Notes: a model not told the origin generated them from the sequence alone. Shown: positions 40,061-50,076, counted from the stretch's first letter. The stretch: DNA of 64,000 bases from Symbiodinium natans (GCA_905221605.1 CAJNDS010002121.1:583501-647500), one strand, 5' to 3'. Numbers and translations: made by a program.

Positions 40061-41770
40061 ATGGTAGCTGTCAAGCTTGAACACGCAAATCTGGCGCAGC
40101 ATCAGGCCAGCGTCATGCAGCAAATGCGCGACTTCTGGATGGAAACGCATCTCTGCGACGTTGTGCTGAAGGACAACGATGGTGCCGAGCATCGCGCCCA
40201 CACGGCCCTGCTTTCTGCTGCAAGCGTCTATTTTCGAAAGCTCTTAGGTGGTTCCTTTCTAGAAGCAGACCGCGTGCAACGAAAAGAGCCCGTGGATATC
40301 GCTGCATCTAAAGCAGCAACGTCCGCCCTGCTGGACTACATCTATGGTGGTCAGCCAGAGGTGAACGTACAAACTGGTCTTGAACTTCTGCGCCTGGCAC
40401 AAGCTTATGACTTGCCCGCGTTTGCAAGTGCTATTGAGACTGGCCTTTGCGCATCCATAAACAGTGTCACAGCTCTGCAAATCCTACAAGAAGCGCATCT
40501 TCTCCACAGCCTGCGAGCCGTGTGTGAAGAGAAAGTTGCTGAGGAGTTTGAGGCTTGCAGCAAGCATCCAGATTTTGGAAAACTGGGTGCTCATCAACTG
40601 GCCCGAATCTTGAAAAGAGAAGATCTGTGTGTGTCCAGGGAGGAAGGGGTCTTAAAGGGCATCTTGAATTGGCTAAAGATCTCAGACGACAGAAAGGTCT
40701 TTCTAGGCATGCTGCTGCAGCTTGTGGATTTCCAGTCGTTCTCTCTTGAGAACTTGCTTCGAGCCGGCCGCTTCACTCTATCCGGTCCAAGCGCGGCAGA
40801 ACTGCACCAAGAGCTTGAGGATGCATTGCAGATTCGGCATCGAATGCGAGCTCAAAGCTCCCAGAGCTCACTGGACTTTCGGCCAAGGAGACGGTGTTTG
40901 AAACATTGGACTCCGGATTTGGGTGCCAGCGCTGAAGCTTGGAGAGAAGTGTTGCCCATGCCTTGCAACTCCTTGTGCTGGCACGAAGGCCACATCTGCA
41001 TCGCTGACTTTGAAGGCAACGTCTTTTGTTGGAAGCCTGGTGGCCCTGCCACCAGCGCACGAAAAGTTGTGGGTCAGGCAGTGGGAACCACTGGAATCAA
41101 TGACCTGGGGCGGCTTTGTGATGTGTGCATCTTGCCCACCGGCGAGATTTTGGTGCTGGATCTCTGCAACGAGAGGCTTGTTCGATTTCAAGACGGACGT
41201 GGACATTTGGTCTGTGGCGACATTGATGGTCCTGTTGGTCTGTTCTGCTCGCCTAATGGGGTCGTCTACCTGCTTGCAGAAGGCGGAAAGGTGGTGCAGA
41301 AGGTGGTAGGCTCCACTCTCCAAACAGTGATTGCCTCAGAGAGTCTTCCAGAACAGCTGCGCTTCCAGGGCAGGGCGATATTTGCTGCCAAGGATGAAGT
41401 GATCTACATCACTGACAATCTGAAGGCGTGGACCCGGGTTTTACGCTTCAATCCGGCTGAGTCGCTGGAGCCTGTCGTGGTGGGACAGGTCTCGGCTGTA
41501 GACGTGGGCGGACCAGACTTTCCATGGTGCCTTTTCGTAGCCGAAGATGAAAAGATCTATGTCGGAGAATGCAATTCACGGAAGGTGCTGGCCTTCCATC
41601 CAGGAGACACAGCTCCCGCCGAAGTCCTGCAGTGTCCGGATGCGATGCGCCCCATACATCTCCTTGTCCACCAGAGATCGCTGTACGTGAGCCTGGTGGA
41701 TGACGTTGATGTTCCGACGGCCGGGGGTGTCTACGAACATTTGTTGCCGCCGGTGCTTCAGCTCGAGTGA
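40061..41770 (+). CDS. BTB/POZ-BACK protein with C-terminal beta-propeller-like region
   Basis: 569 residues from the first ATG; the frame is open back to a TAG at 40025. BTB core at residues about 25-115 (METHLCDVVLKDNDGAEHRA, HTALLSAASVYFRKLL), followed by a BACK-like helical region (about 120-260, LQILQEAHLLHSLRAVCEEK; CVSREEGVLKGILNWLK). The C-terminal half (about 290-560) has repeated YxxDxxNxRVxxF-type blades (ILVLDLCNERLVRFQDGRGH; IYVGECNSRKVLAFHPGD), like NHL or Kelch-type propellers. Such proteins commonly act as cullin-3 adaptors; that role is family knowledge. No introns. A GGCTCAA at 39987 matches the end of the dinoflagellate spliced leader only over 7-8 bases. It could instead be the last exon of the upstream series (phase 0 after ATAG|). 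Confidence 0.9.
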   Translation: MVAVKLEHANLAQHQASVMQQMRDFWMETHLCDVVLKDNDGAEHRAHTALLSAASVYFRKLLGGSFLEADRVQRKEPVDIAASKAATSALLDYIYGGQPEVNVQTGLELLRLAQAYDLPAFASAIETGLCASINSVTALQILQEAHLLHSLRAVCEEKVAEEFEACSKHPDFGKLGAHQLARILKREDLCVSREEGVLKGILNWLKISDDRKVFLGMLLQLVDFQSFSLENLLRAGRFTLSGPSAAELHQELEDALQIRHRMRAQSSQSSLDFRPRRRCLKHWTPDLGASAEAWREVLPMPCNSLCWHEGHICIADFEGNVFCWKPGGPATSARKVVGQAVGTTGINDLGRLCDVCILPTGEILVLDLCNERLVRFQDGRGHLVCGDIDGPVGLFCSPNGVVYLLAEGGKVVQKVVGSTLQTVIASESLPEQLRFQGRAIFAAKDEVIYITDNLKAWTRVLRFNPAESLEPVVVGQVSAVDVGGPDFPWCLFVAEDEKIYVGECNSRKVLAFHPGDTAPAEVLQCPDAMRPIHLLVHQRSLYVSLVDDVDVPTAGGVYEHLLPPVLQLE

Positions 41771-41920
41771 AATAGGCTGGAAGGCAGAGCTGGTTGGTGG
41801 CTGCAGTGCTGTTCATCTTGTTCCAGGGTTCAGGCTAGTTTGGGGGACGACCCTTAAAGCCTTAACATAAACCAGACCTTTCGAGCCCTCGGCAGAGTTA
41901 GGGTTTAGGGGCTTATGGAG

Positions 41921-42062
41921 GTACCCTTCTTAGTAAGGGGCTTTCCCCCTTTTGTTGCTTATGGTTTAGGTTTTCGGGTTTAGGTGGTAGTTGTTCCACA
42001 TACCTGTTTCCCCAAAGCAACCAAAAGGTAGGTTCCCTTCTTAGTAAGACGCTTTCACCTTT
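41921..42062 (+). repeat. Direct repeat around CCCTTCTTAGTAAG
   Basis: GGTACCCTTCTTAGTAAGGG (about 41921) and GGTTCCCTTCTTAGTAAGAC (about 42026), each followed by CTTTC.CC.TTTT. Possibly the ends of a decayed element. Confidence 0.5.
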
Positions 42063-42616
42063 TTCAGGGACTCTTTATCTGGATGGTTTCAAGGACCTTC
42101 AGAGCCCTAAACCCAGATATTAGGGTTTAGGGTTTAGAGGTATTCTGAAGTGAAAGTGACATTTCTGCCTTCGTCCCAGGTCGAGGGCTCAGGGCTTAGG
42201 ACTTTTTTAGGGTTCGGAGTCTTGTTCTGAGCAGAGCTGCAATGAATGGTATGAAGCAGGAGCTCTACTTAAGGTTTGTTTTTAGGGTTTAGGGTTTATT
42301 CAGGACATGTACAGTCCGAAGACCCACCAACTACAAGTTTCAGACAAGACATTCTGTCATGCGTGTGTCTTTGCATCTTCCCATTTGTTTTGTCCAAGCA
42401 ATCAAGAAAATATCCATGCCTCTCCTTGTGCCTTGGTCTTTAATTTATTCAGGTTTCTCGTGGTCTTTCATGTTGTTCACAGCGCCGAAGAGGCAATGAC
42501 TAAGCCCCTTGAACCCCCATGAGCCCCTTTGCCCTAAACCCCGAAACCCCTAAGCCGTAACCCAGCATTCCTAACCCTCAACGCCCACAACTCCTACCCT
42601 GAACCTTACACCAGAA

Positions 42617-42689
42617 ACCCTAAACCCTAAACCCTAAACCCTAAACCCTAAACCCTAAACCCTAAACCCTAAACCCTAAACCCTAAACA
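42617..42689 (-). repeat. Interstitial telomere-like tract (CCCTAAA)n
   Basis: About 10 exact units; its last unit, changed to CCCTAAACAG, is the acceptor of the exon at 42691. Confidence 0.95.
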
Positions 42690-42690
42690 G

Positions 42691-42766
42691 ACCTCTTGGT
42701 TTCACCTCCCTACCGCGCTCTTCCGGGCAGGCCAAGGGGCCCGAGCAGAATCTTGGCCGGAAAAGA
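42691..42766 (+). CDS. Candidate exon (76 nt)
   Basis: CCCTAAACAG|ACC opens TSWFHLPTALFRAGQGARAE then SWPEK, ending AAGA|GTTTTAGG (phase 1). Acceptor and donor both resemble the repeat. Confidence 0.55.
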
Positions 42767-42786
42767 GTTTTAGGAGTTGAGGGCTT

Positions 42787-42900
42787 CCCCAAACCCCTAA
42801 ACCCCTAAATCCTAAACCCTAAACCCTAAACCCTAAACCCCTAAATCCTAAACCCTAAACCCTAAACCCTTAAACCCTAAACCCTAAACCCTAAACCCCA
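42787..42900 (-). repeat. Degenerate CCCTAAA tract
   Basis: About 15 units with CCCCTAAA and CCTTAAA variants. Confidence 0.85.
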
Positions 42901-43561
42901 ACTCCGAAGCCCTGCGCCAAGCTCCCAGCCCAAAAGCCCACGGGGCACCCTCATCCCTGGGTACTAGGACCCAGAGTGGGCCCCTGTTCCCTGTTTTAAG
43001 CCCTAAACCCTAAACCCTAATGTTTGGTTCCCTAGAGAATTTCTTCAGCAAAAAAGTGTTTAGGGTTTGCGGTTTAGAGTCGAGGGATTCGGGCGTAGGG
43101 CTTGTTATGGGTTCAGGGTGTTGGGGGCACCTCGTTGGGTGCAGCATGCCTGCAAGTAAAGTATCATCCCTTTGCAAGAATCTTGCAAAATGTTGTGCAA
43201 TACGATACCTTGTTTTGAAACCCCAAATGGGCCTGTTTTGGGATTAGGGTTTAGTAGGGCAGTGTCCAGCTAGACCCTGAGCACGCTAGCACCCCGTCCA
43301 GCCCTAAACCCCAAGCTCTGAACCCTACCACCAAACCCTTAGATAGAAAATTCCAACATCCACGAACGACTAGGATGCCCAGCAGTACCCTGATTATTTT
43401 CTGGGCTCAGTTTTCCGATTTCCTTTTCAGCCTAACTCAACCTCAAAAAGCTGCCTTTCTCTCCTAGATTGCTGAGAACCCTACGCCTAAACCCCCTAAA
43501 CCCTAAACCCCAAGCCCTAAACCCTAAACCCTAAACCCTCCGGGGTGTTGTTTACGGAAAG

Positions 43562-43640
43562 CTTTCGGAAGATGTAAAGGGCCGACCGCGAGGTGGATGC
43601 CCGATGTCCTTTCGTGATCTCGGCTCAAAAGGCGCTTCAG
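43562..43640 (+). CDS. Candidate exon
   Basis: GGAAAG| then LSEDVKGRPRGGCPMSFRDL and GSKGAS; upstream RGVVYGK is open too (from 43541). CCCTAAA repeats precede it, TTTAGGG variants follow. Confidence 0.5.
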
Positions 43641-43654
43641 GGTTGAGGGGTTTG

Positions 43655-43800
43655 GGTTTAGGGTATGGGGTTTAGGGTTCGGGGTTTAGGGTTTAGGGCT
43701 CAGGGTTTAGGGTTTGGGGTTTAGGGTTTAGGGCTTCACGGTTTAGGGCTTTAGGGTTTAGGGGTTTGGGGTTTAGGGCTTTAGCGTTTTAGGGTTTGGG
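43655..43800 (+). repeat. Degenerate TTTAGGG tract
   Basis: About 18 units of TTTAGGG, TTTGGGG, TTCAGGG and TTTAGGGC type. Confidence 0.85.
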
Positions 43801-43873
43801 CTCTTCGTTTCGGGCTCATGACTCGGGATTTCGAGCTTGGTGATGTTTAGGGTTGTTCAATGTATTCCGGTAG

Positions 43874-43919
43874 GAGTGCACAGTTGCAGCGTCGGTTTTT
43901 GCGTGAGCTTAGTGGCCAG
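43874..43919 (+). CDS. Candidate exon (46 nt)
   Basis: TTCCGGTAG|G then SAQLQRRFLRELSGQ, ending CAG|GGACTT or running on. AG|G acceptor. Confidence 0.45.
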
Positions 43920-44066
43920 GGACTTAGGGTTTGTCAGAGGTCACCAAACCTAATCCCCAAGGGGCCACCCTGAATATTGCCTACTCTCCAGCCCGAAGCC
44001 CCAGCACACATACTGTCCGCAAACGTCAACCCCCAAAGGGGACAGACTTGAAGTAGCAGGAAAGAC

Positions 44067-44168
44067 TGGCTGCTTCTTAGTAGGGAATGAGGGAATGAGG
44101 TACCCCACACAGTCCTCTTTAAGGTATTTGCAGGACACTAATTCCCCCATTCCCTACTAATAACCAGG
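44067..44168. mobile_element. MITE-like element, family 8 (short copy)
   Basis: Ends CTTCTTAGTAGGGAATGAGG and CCCCCATTCCCTACTAATAA are complementary; matches the ends of 9377-9551 but has a unique 45-bp centre instead of the AT microsatellite. Confidence 0.75.
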
Positions 44169-44479
44169 CGGAAGAAGTTGGGGGGATACCCTCACCGTAA
44201 AACCTGTTTGGGATGCACTGGTTCGTGAAAGCCCCAACGGCCTAAAAGCATGAAACGTCCCAAACAACCGGAAAGCCCTGGGTTTCGGGTCTGGGGTTTA
44301 GGTTTAGCGTTTAGGGTTTAGGGTGCCCAAACCCTGAAGACCCCAAAAACCCAAAACCCGGGAGCTTACCACCCGCCCAAGCCAAGGCCCGAATTGTTTC
44401 TTTCCTGCTTTCCTGTTGGACGAGTACTACACGAACTACGCGCCTGGGGTTCGTTTCGGACTCCTCAGGTAAAAAACTA

Positions 44480-44592
44480 GATACCCTAAACCCTAAACCC
44501 AAAACCCTAAACCCTAAACCCCAAACCCCAAACCCCAAACCCCAAACCCCAAACCCCAAACCCCAAACCCCAAACCCTAAACCCCAACCCTA
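44480..44592 (-). repeat. CCCTAAA / CCCCAAA tract
   Basis: About 16 units, including 9 CCCCAAA in a row. Confidence 0.95.
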
Positions 44593-44593
44593 G

Positions 44594-44655
44594 ATGCATT
44601 TTCGCCCAAACGCGAAAGGCACAACGCGCCACCGGCGTGAAGAGGTGCTCGAAGG
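44594..44655 (+). CDS. Candidate exon (62 nt)
   Basis: CAACCCTAG|A then CIFAQTRKAQRATGVKRCSK, ending AAGG|GTTTTAGG (phase 1). The acceptor is a CCCTAAA-derived CCCTAG. G plus GC of the next exon makes Gly. Confidence 0.6.
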
Positions 44656-44904
44656 GTTTTAGGCGGTTTAGGGTATTTAGGCTATTTAGGCTATTTAGGG
44701 TACTTGGGGTATTTAGGCTTTTTCGGCTATTTCGGCTATGTTGGTTATTTAGGGCATTTGGGGTATTTGGTTTAGTAAATTCAGGGCTTTTTTTCTGCGT
44801 TTGGAGTGTTCTCAAGGATTTCTGCAGTTTAGGGTTTCGTGTTTAGACTCAGAGTATGATGCCCGGCACGAATCGTTGTTTCCTTTTTTTTCTCATTTTT
44901 CTAG

Positions 44905-44945
44905 GCGTGTTCAATAAGAGTGGGAATCCCTACAGGCCCGAGAAT
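44905..44945 (+). CDS. Candidate exon with strong acceptor
   Basis: A T-rich tract ending TCATTTTTCTAG|GC opens VFNKSGNPYRPEN, with donor AAT|GTTAGA (or on to VRSKP and TAA). Phase fits the exon at 44594. Confidence 0.6.
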
Positions 44946-45201
44946 GTTAGATCCAAGCCCTAAAGTTCCCAAAAAGCCTTGAAAAACCATCAACACCTCC
45001 AATGCAATAGGTTTCCTGCCATAATAGTCGGCCTTAAATTTGGCGCCTAGGGCCCGAAACCCTAAACCCGCAACCTCAATCCTGACCCTAAACCCCGAAA
45101 AAGCTGAACAATCCCACCCCCCGCCCCCCCCTCCCATCCACCCCTCCTAAACCCTAAACCTTAAACCCTAAACCCTAAACCCCCTCTCCTGCACCTGCCA
45201 G

Positions 45202-45228
45202 GAGACGAGCTTTGAGGCAAACATCAAG
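45202..45228 (+). CDS. Micro-exon (27 nt), EANI type
   Basis: CTGCCAG|GAG...AAG|GCGTCA encodes ETSFEANIK, with a GC donor. Related to ETDRQANIQEIQ at 45515 and SEEANIPD at 47346. Confidence 0.5.
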
Positions 45229-45470
45229 GCGTCAGGGTGTTCAGGGGTTTGGAGCCTCAACCCTAAACCCTAAGGGCTTACTTTGGGCTTGGGGTTGACA
45301 TAGGCTTTCATAGGCCTTGGGGGCTTGGGGGGGCTTAGGGCTTAGGGCTTATGGGCTATTGGCATCTATGTAAGGTTTTAAGGCTTAGGGTTTAGGATAT
45401 AGGCTTGTCGGCTTCCGGGCTTATTTAGGGTTTAGGGTTTAGGGTTTAGCGTTTAGGGTTTAGGGTTTAG

Positions 45471-45556
45471 GGTTCTTGGGGCTCCGCCACATCGAGGGGG
45501 AAGGGGCTCTTATCGAGACAGATCGCCAGGCAAACATCCAGGAGATCCAGGACGGG
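45471..45556 (+). CDS. Candidate exon, EANI type
   Basis: GGGTTTAG|GG (acceptor formed by the repeat) then FLGLRHIEGEGALIETDRQA and NIQEIQ. A second acceptor CGCCAG|GCA may start the exon at 45530. A CCCTAAA tract follows directly. Confidence 0.5.
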
Positions 45557-45578
45557 CCTTGGACCCCCCAAACCTCAA

Positions 45579-45717
45579 ACCCTAAACCCTAAAGCCTAAA
45601 CCCTAAACCCTAAACCCTAAACCCTAAACCCTAAACCCTAAACCCTAAACCCTAAACCCTAAACCCTAAACCCTAAACCCTAAACCCTAAACCCTAAACC
45701 CTAAACCCTAAACCCTA
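45579..45717 (-). repeat. Interstitial telomere-like tract (CCCTAAA)n
   Basis: About 19 units; one AAAGCCT variant at the left. Confidence 0.95.
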
Positions 45718-45809
45718 GGGTTTTTTTCGTGGCAGACTGGAGGTTTTTCAAAGGGCTGAGTCGCTTACGTTGTTGGGGCGACTCAGGGTTTGAAAGCACA
45801 GCGCTGCAG

Positions 45810-45970
45810 GGTTTAGGGTTTAGGGTTTAGGGTTTAGGATTTAGGGCTTAGGCTTTAGGGTTTAGGCTTTAGGGTTTAGGGTTTAGGGTTTAGGCTTTAA
45901 GGTTTTGGGTTTATGGTTTAAGGTTTAGTGTTTGCGGTTTCGGGTTTCGGGTTTAGGGTTTAGGGTTAGG
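45810..45970 (+). repeat. Degenerate TTTAGGG tract
   Basis: TTTAGGG with TTTAGGC, TTTAAGG, TTTATGG and TTTCGGG variants. Confidence 0.85.
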
Positions 45971-45976
45971 GCTCAG

Positions 45977-46044
45977 ACCTGGCGAAGGATTTGGTCCACC
46001 GCGCCAATGAGCAGCTGGAGCAAGCAGAGAGGACCACGACTTGA
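45977..46044 (+). CDS. Candidate exon, possibly terminal
   Basis: GGGCTCAG|AC then LAKDLVHRANEQLEQAERTT, T and TGA at 46042. Helical and B-like (AEAL..). It may be a terminal exon or use a GA donor before the TGA. Confidence 0.5.
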
Positions 46045-46133
46045 TGGTTAGGGTTTAGGGGTTTAGGGGTTAGGGGTGAGGGTGCGGAGGATCCTGCCAG
46101 TCCCATAGTAAGCCTGGTTACCCTAAATACCCT

Positions 46134-46196
46134 TAGGGTTTAGGGTTTAGGGTTTAGGGTTTAGGGTTTAGGGTTTAGGGTTTAGGGTTTAGGGTA
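46134..46196 (+). repeat. Interstitial telomere-like tract (TTTAGGG)n
   Basis: About 9 exact units. Confidence 0.95.
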
Positions 46197-46577
46197 AACC
46201 CCAGTTTAGGGTTTTGGCTTCGCATTGTGGAGACACTTGCCTAGTCAGGAGGGTTCCGAGCTGTTCGGGTGTGGGTTTCGGATTTATAAGGTTCACCCTA
46301 AACCCTAAACCACGTGTTCCGCACTAGAAGTGCAGGAAACACACACAGACCCATCGCTGAGAAAGAACTACATGAACCCTTTTTCCCGCAGCCTGAACCA
46401 TGGGTCTGGGAAAAGCCGAAGCCCTAAACCCTCAATAAACCCTTCATAAAGCTAAGGCCCTGAATAATCTTCAACCGTAAGCAAGCCTCCTAAACCTAAA
46501 GCCCTTAAATAAGCAACCCCCCACCTTCGAACCCTAAACCCTCAGTAGCCCTCAACCTCAAAACCCTAACCCCTTAA

Positions 46578-46702
46578 TAGCCCTCAACCCTAAACCCTAA
46601 ACCCTAAACCCTAAACCCTAAACCCTAAAGCCTAAACCCTAAACCCTAAACCCTAAACCCTAAACCCTAAACCCTAAAGCCTAAAGCCTAAACCCTAAAC
46701 CC
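46578..46702 (-). repeat. Interstitial telomere-like tract (CCCTAAA)n
   Basis: About 17 units with a few AAAGCCT variants. Confidence 0.95.
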
Positions 46703-46724
46703 GAACCCCAAGCGAACCCGCAAG

Positions 46725-46794
46725 GAGTTACCTATCCAAGAGGGGCGCTGAGAGCCTGGACCGCTACATGGAGCGGAGCCATCAACTTGGGCAG
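46725..46794 (+). CDS. Candidate exon (70 nt)
   Basis: CCGCAAG|G then SYLSKRGAESLDRYMERSHQ and LGQ, ending CAG|GCCAGG. CCCTAAA lies before it, TTTAGGG after it. Confidence 0.6.
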
Positions 46795-47023
46795 GCCAGG
46801 GGCTAGGGTTTAGGGTTGAGCGGGTTTAGGGTTTAGGGTTGAGGGTTTAGGGTTTTGGGTTCAGGGTTTAGGGTTTAGGGTTTAGGGGATAGGGTAAAGG
46901 GCGGGAAGGGGGGTTGAGCCACCGGCCCCCTGAGTCTGACTGAAAGACAGAAAGAAGCAGCGCTAGACGGAGAGATCCATAACAGGGGCAGGAGGGGGGA
47001 GGATTGGGAGGTACTCTTTATCA

Positions 47024-47125
47024 TTATTGCGTGCTTTTTGGGGGGACGGGGGGAGGGGGGAGGGGAGGGCGGGGGGGAGGGAGCGGGGGAGGAGAGGGGA
47101 GGAGGGGTAGGGGGGGCGGGGGAGG
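47024..47125 (+). repeat. G-rich low-complexity stretch
   Basis: GGGGAGGG runs; open frames here are Gly/Glu or Pro artefacts. Confidence 0.8.
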
Positions 47126-47333
47126 GGCTTGCGGAATTACCCTTTTTTTTTTTGGGAAGTGACCCTGAGCTTTCAACCCTGAGCCATGTAAGGCAGACCT
47201 GCGCGCCAGATCCTGTTTTTTTGAACTAGCGCGCAGGGCTTGCAACGACAGCAGGACCTAGGACGCAGAATAGCGCCCTTCCTTTCGGGTTTAGGTTCCC
47301 TTTTTAGCCCTTTACCAGTACTCTCGGGTCCAG

Positions 47334-47369
47334 GTTAAGGCTCTTAGCGAGGAGGCCAACATCCCAGAC
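47334..47369 (+). CDS. Candidate exon, EANI type
   Basis: GGGTCCAG|GTT opens VKALSEEANIPD. Next codon is TAG unless a GA donor (CCA|GACTAG) is used. Confidence 0.35.
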
Positions 47370-47484
47370 TAGGTTGAGGGCCTTGGTCATCTGCAGGGCC
47401 TAGGGTATGGGAGCCTATCTGGGTGTGTTGGTTTAGGGGTTCAGGGGTTTAGGATTTAGGGTTTAGGGAGCTTTTCACTCATAG

Positions 47485-47552
47485 GCGTTGATTTAACTGC
47501 TCGGATCCGGGTTCCCGAAATCGCCACACACGAACGATTAGGGGACTTCCAG
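47485..47552 (+). CDS. Candidate exon (68 nt)
   Basis: CTCATAG|GC then VDLTARIRVPEIATHERLGD and FQ, ending CAG|GCTTGG (GC donor). Phase 0 out fits the exon at 47840. Confidence 0.6.
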
Positions 47553-47839
47553 GCTTGGCGCTAGGGTTCAGAGGTTTAGGGCTTAGTGCTTCAGCACTTC
47601 AGGGATATAGCGACTCGGGAATATTGACATTAAGGCTAAGGATCTCGGGGTTAAGAGGTTCCGGGTCAAGAGTCATATGGGTTGGTGGTCTCTTTAAACA
47701 GGGATTCTGTTTTATAGTGGCATACATTCGCGGTTCTTACTAGGGTATCTACGGCCGATAGGGTAACAGATAAAGAGGCCACACCGGCCTTTGTAAGTTG
47801 AGAGACAGTAAACTCTAAACCCTGAACCCTAAACCCTAG

Positions 47840-47934
47840 GTAGTAGATCTCGAGGAGACGGAGAGGCTCTTCCGAGACTGGACGGTGCACTTTGCCGGCG
47901 AGCCGGCAGAGAGGCGGGAAGTGGTTTGCTTCAG
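47840..47934 (+). CDS. Candidate exon (95 nt)
   Basis: AAACCCTAG|GTA opens VVDLEETERLFRDWTVHFAG then EPAERREVVCF and AG|GTATGG. Good GT donor; the acceptor derives from the repeat. The leftover AG plus G of 48824 makes Arg. Confidence 0.7.
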
Positions 47935-48245
47935 GTATGGGCTTCGGGTTTAGGATTATGGGCTTAGGGTGCAGGAGCTGGCGGCTGTACATCAAATCCC
48001 TAAACCCTAAACCCTGGTTCATGGCTTCTCCCGTTGAAAGGCCCCCGGGCTTATGGCGTTCAACAAAGTTTGGGTTCGCAGGCCTTTTGGTTTTGAAGAG
48101 GCTTCAGAGTTTTTGAGGGCGTCATGACTCTTTAAAAAGTATTGTGTGACAAGTGTGTGCTTTAGTTGAGAAGGTGTATCTATTGCTTGCTACCGATATC
48201 CGACTTTATACAAAGCAACTCATATTCTACGGAAGGCAATACATA

Positions 48246-48520
48246 TATTGATACATACATACATACATATATATATATATATACATACATACATACATAC
48301 ATACATACATACATACACATGTTTATAACTAGTACTACAAAGGTCCAATATTTCCAGGCTGCGTTATTATTATCAGTATATAACCTGCGAGAATGATAAA
48401 CAAAAAATGGTTGAATATAATATATATATATATATATATTTATTTATATTTATTTATTTATATGTATATTATCATCAGCAGCAGCATCATCATGTTATAT
48501 ATATATATATGTATGTATAC
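48246..48520. repeat. CATA/TA/TTTA microsatellites
   Basis: (ACAT)n and (TA)n runs at 48252-48316 and 48418-48515 in an AT-rich 400-bp stretch. Confidence 0.95.
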
Positions 48521-48823
48521 ACAATCTTATGTGTTCCCTGTGTTATGTCTTGTACGTGACTTTATGTAATGGTTTTTCGTATTAACTCATGGCTTGTAAG
48601 CGCCTCAGGGTGAGTCAGGCCGATTCAGGGTCTTAGGGCACTGCTTCGTTTTGCGAGTGGGGAGGGGCTACATGAGTCAACACACCACTGTCATGGCCAG
48701 TTTCTCATTGTGCCCTGAAACCTGAACCTTGAGAAGCGTCCCAAGAGCTTACTGTTGGCTGCTAGGAAAAGAAAGCATGGCAATTCTGGAATTGCACGAG
48801 TACCCTGCTTAACACACAGCCAG

Positions 48824-48899
48824 GCACCGCAAAAAGTTTTCCTACGAGAAGCTGCAGCGCGCTTTTGAAGAGGAAGTGGCCCACGTGAAGGAGAAGTGA
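48824..48899 (+). CDS. Candidate terminal exon
   Basis: ACAGCCAG|G then HRKKFSYEKLQRAFEEEVAH, VKEK and TGA at 48897. In phase with 47840-47934. Basic then acidic helical end; a likely gene terminus. TTTAGGG repeats follow within 10 bp. Confidence 0.6.
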
Positions 48900-48984
48900 A
48901 TGATGGGGTTTAGGGTTTCGGGTTTAGGGTTTAGGGGTTTTAGGGTTTTGGGTCTTGGATTTCAGTTTTTTAAGCTTCAGGGTT

Positions 48985-49082
48985 TTAGGGTTTAGGGTTT
49001 TAGGGTTTCAGGGTTTCAGGGTTTCAGGGTTTCAGGGTTTCAGGGTTTCAGGGTTTCAGGGTTTCAGGGTTTCAGGGTTTCG
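48985..49082 (+). repeat. (TTTCAGGG)n
   Basis: About 10 homogeneous octamers after TTTTAGGG units. Confidence 0.95.
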
Positions 49083-49876
49083 GGATTGCGGTTGATGTAG
49101 CAGGCGTCAAGGTCCAAACCACGGCTTCGTATGTTGGCTAGAATTTAGTAACACCTTTCGGTTGGAGGTGGGTGTGAGATCCCCTATGTTTTCCTCCTCC
49201 TTGGCGAAAGGTGCACCCTTTAGCAGTCTAGTGTTTGGACCCTAAACCCTAACTAAACCCTAAACCCCCTAAACCCTTGATTGAAGTAGGGCCCCATCCA
49301 ACCGCCCCAAAGGGGACACAACGTGGTGCAGGTGATAGGAAGCCCCGGCTAAAATGTAGCCGTTGCAGGGTAGGCCTTAGGGAAGTTGTAAGTTTTGCTT
49401 ATTTGGTTTAGGGTTTGCAGGGTTTTAAGTTTGCGGGAAGTATGCCTTCTTAGTTTGGGTTTAAGATGATCAGAGGATCACAATCAGGAAATCTTCGCAG
49501 AGAATCTAAAGGGCCTTAAGGAACCAACCAAACAGCGACGAGCCCTGCCGTAAACCCAAAAAGCTATCCTTAATCCCTTAATCCCAAGAAGCTTGGCAAA
49601 AAGACCCAAACCTGAACCTGAATCCCTTAGCAGTAGCTGTAAGACCCTACATCCTTGAAACATGACCCTCAACCCTAAACAAACTTGAACCCTTAACCAC
49701 TCTTAAAATCCCTTAAACACCCTTAAACACCCTTGACCACCCTTAAAACACCCTTAAACACTATAAAACACCTTCAAACACCCTTAAACACCCTGAAACC
49801 CTACACATCCTTGAAACCCTAAACGCCTAAACCCCAAACCCAAAACCCGAAACCCTAAACCCGAAACCCTAAACAG

Positions 49877-49956
49877 ACCCTCAAACCCCCAACGAGGAGG
49901 TGGCGAGGCGGACCCTGGCCGCACAGAAGGAGGCGCCACCCCACTTTGCAGTGGCG
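49877..49956 (+). CDS. Candidate exon (80 nt)
   Basis: CCTAAACAG|AC then PQTPNEEVARRTLAAQKEAP and PHFAVA, ending GCG|GTTGGG. Repeat-derived acceptor. TTTAGGG-like repeat follows. Confidence 0.6.
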
Positions 49957-50076
49957 GTTGGGTCATAGGGTTCAGGGCTTGGGGTTTTGGATTGGGGTTT
50001 AGGGTTTAGGGTTCAGGGTTCAGGGTTTAGGGTTTAGAGTTTAGGGTTTAGGGTTTAGGGTTTAGGGATTTAAGTT

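Noticed and set aside
40868-41323. Minus-strand frames inside the BTB gene and the retroelement
   Set aside because: They are antisense shadows of clear coding regions with recognisable domains.
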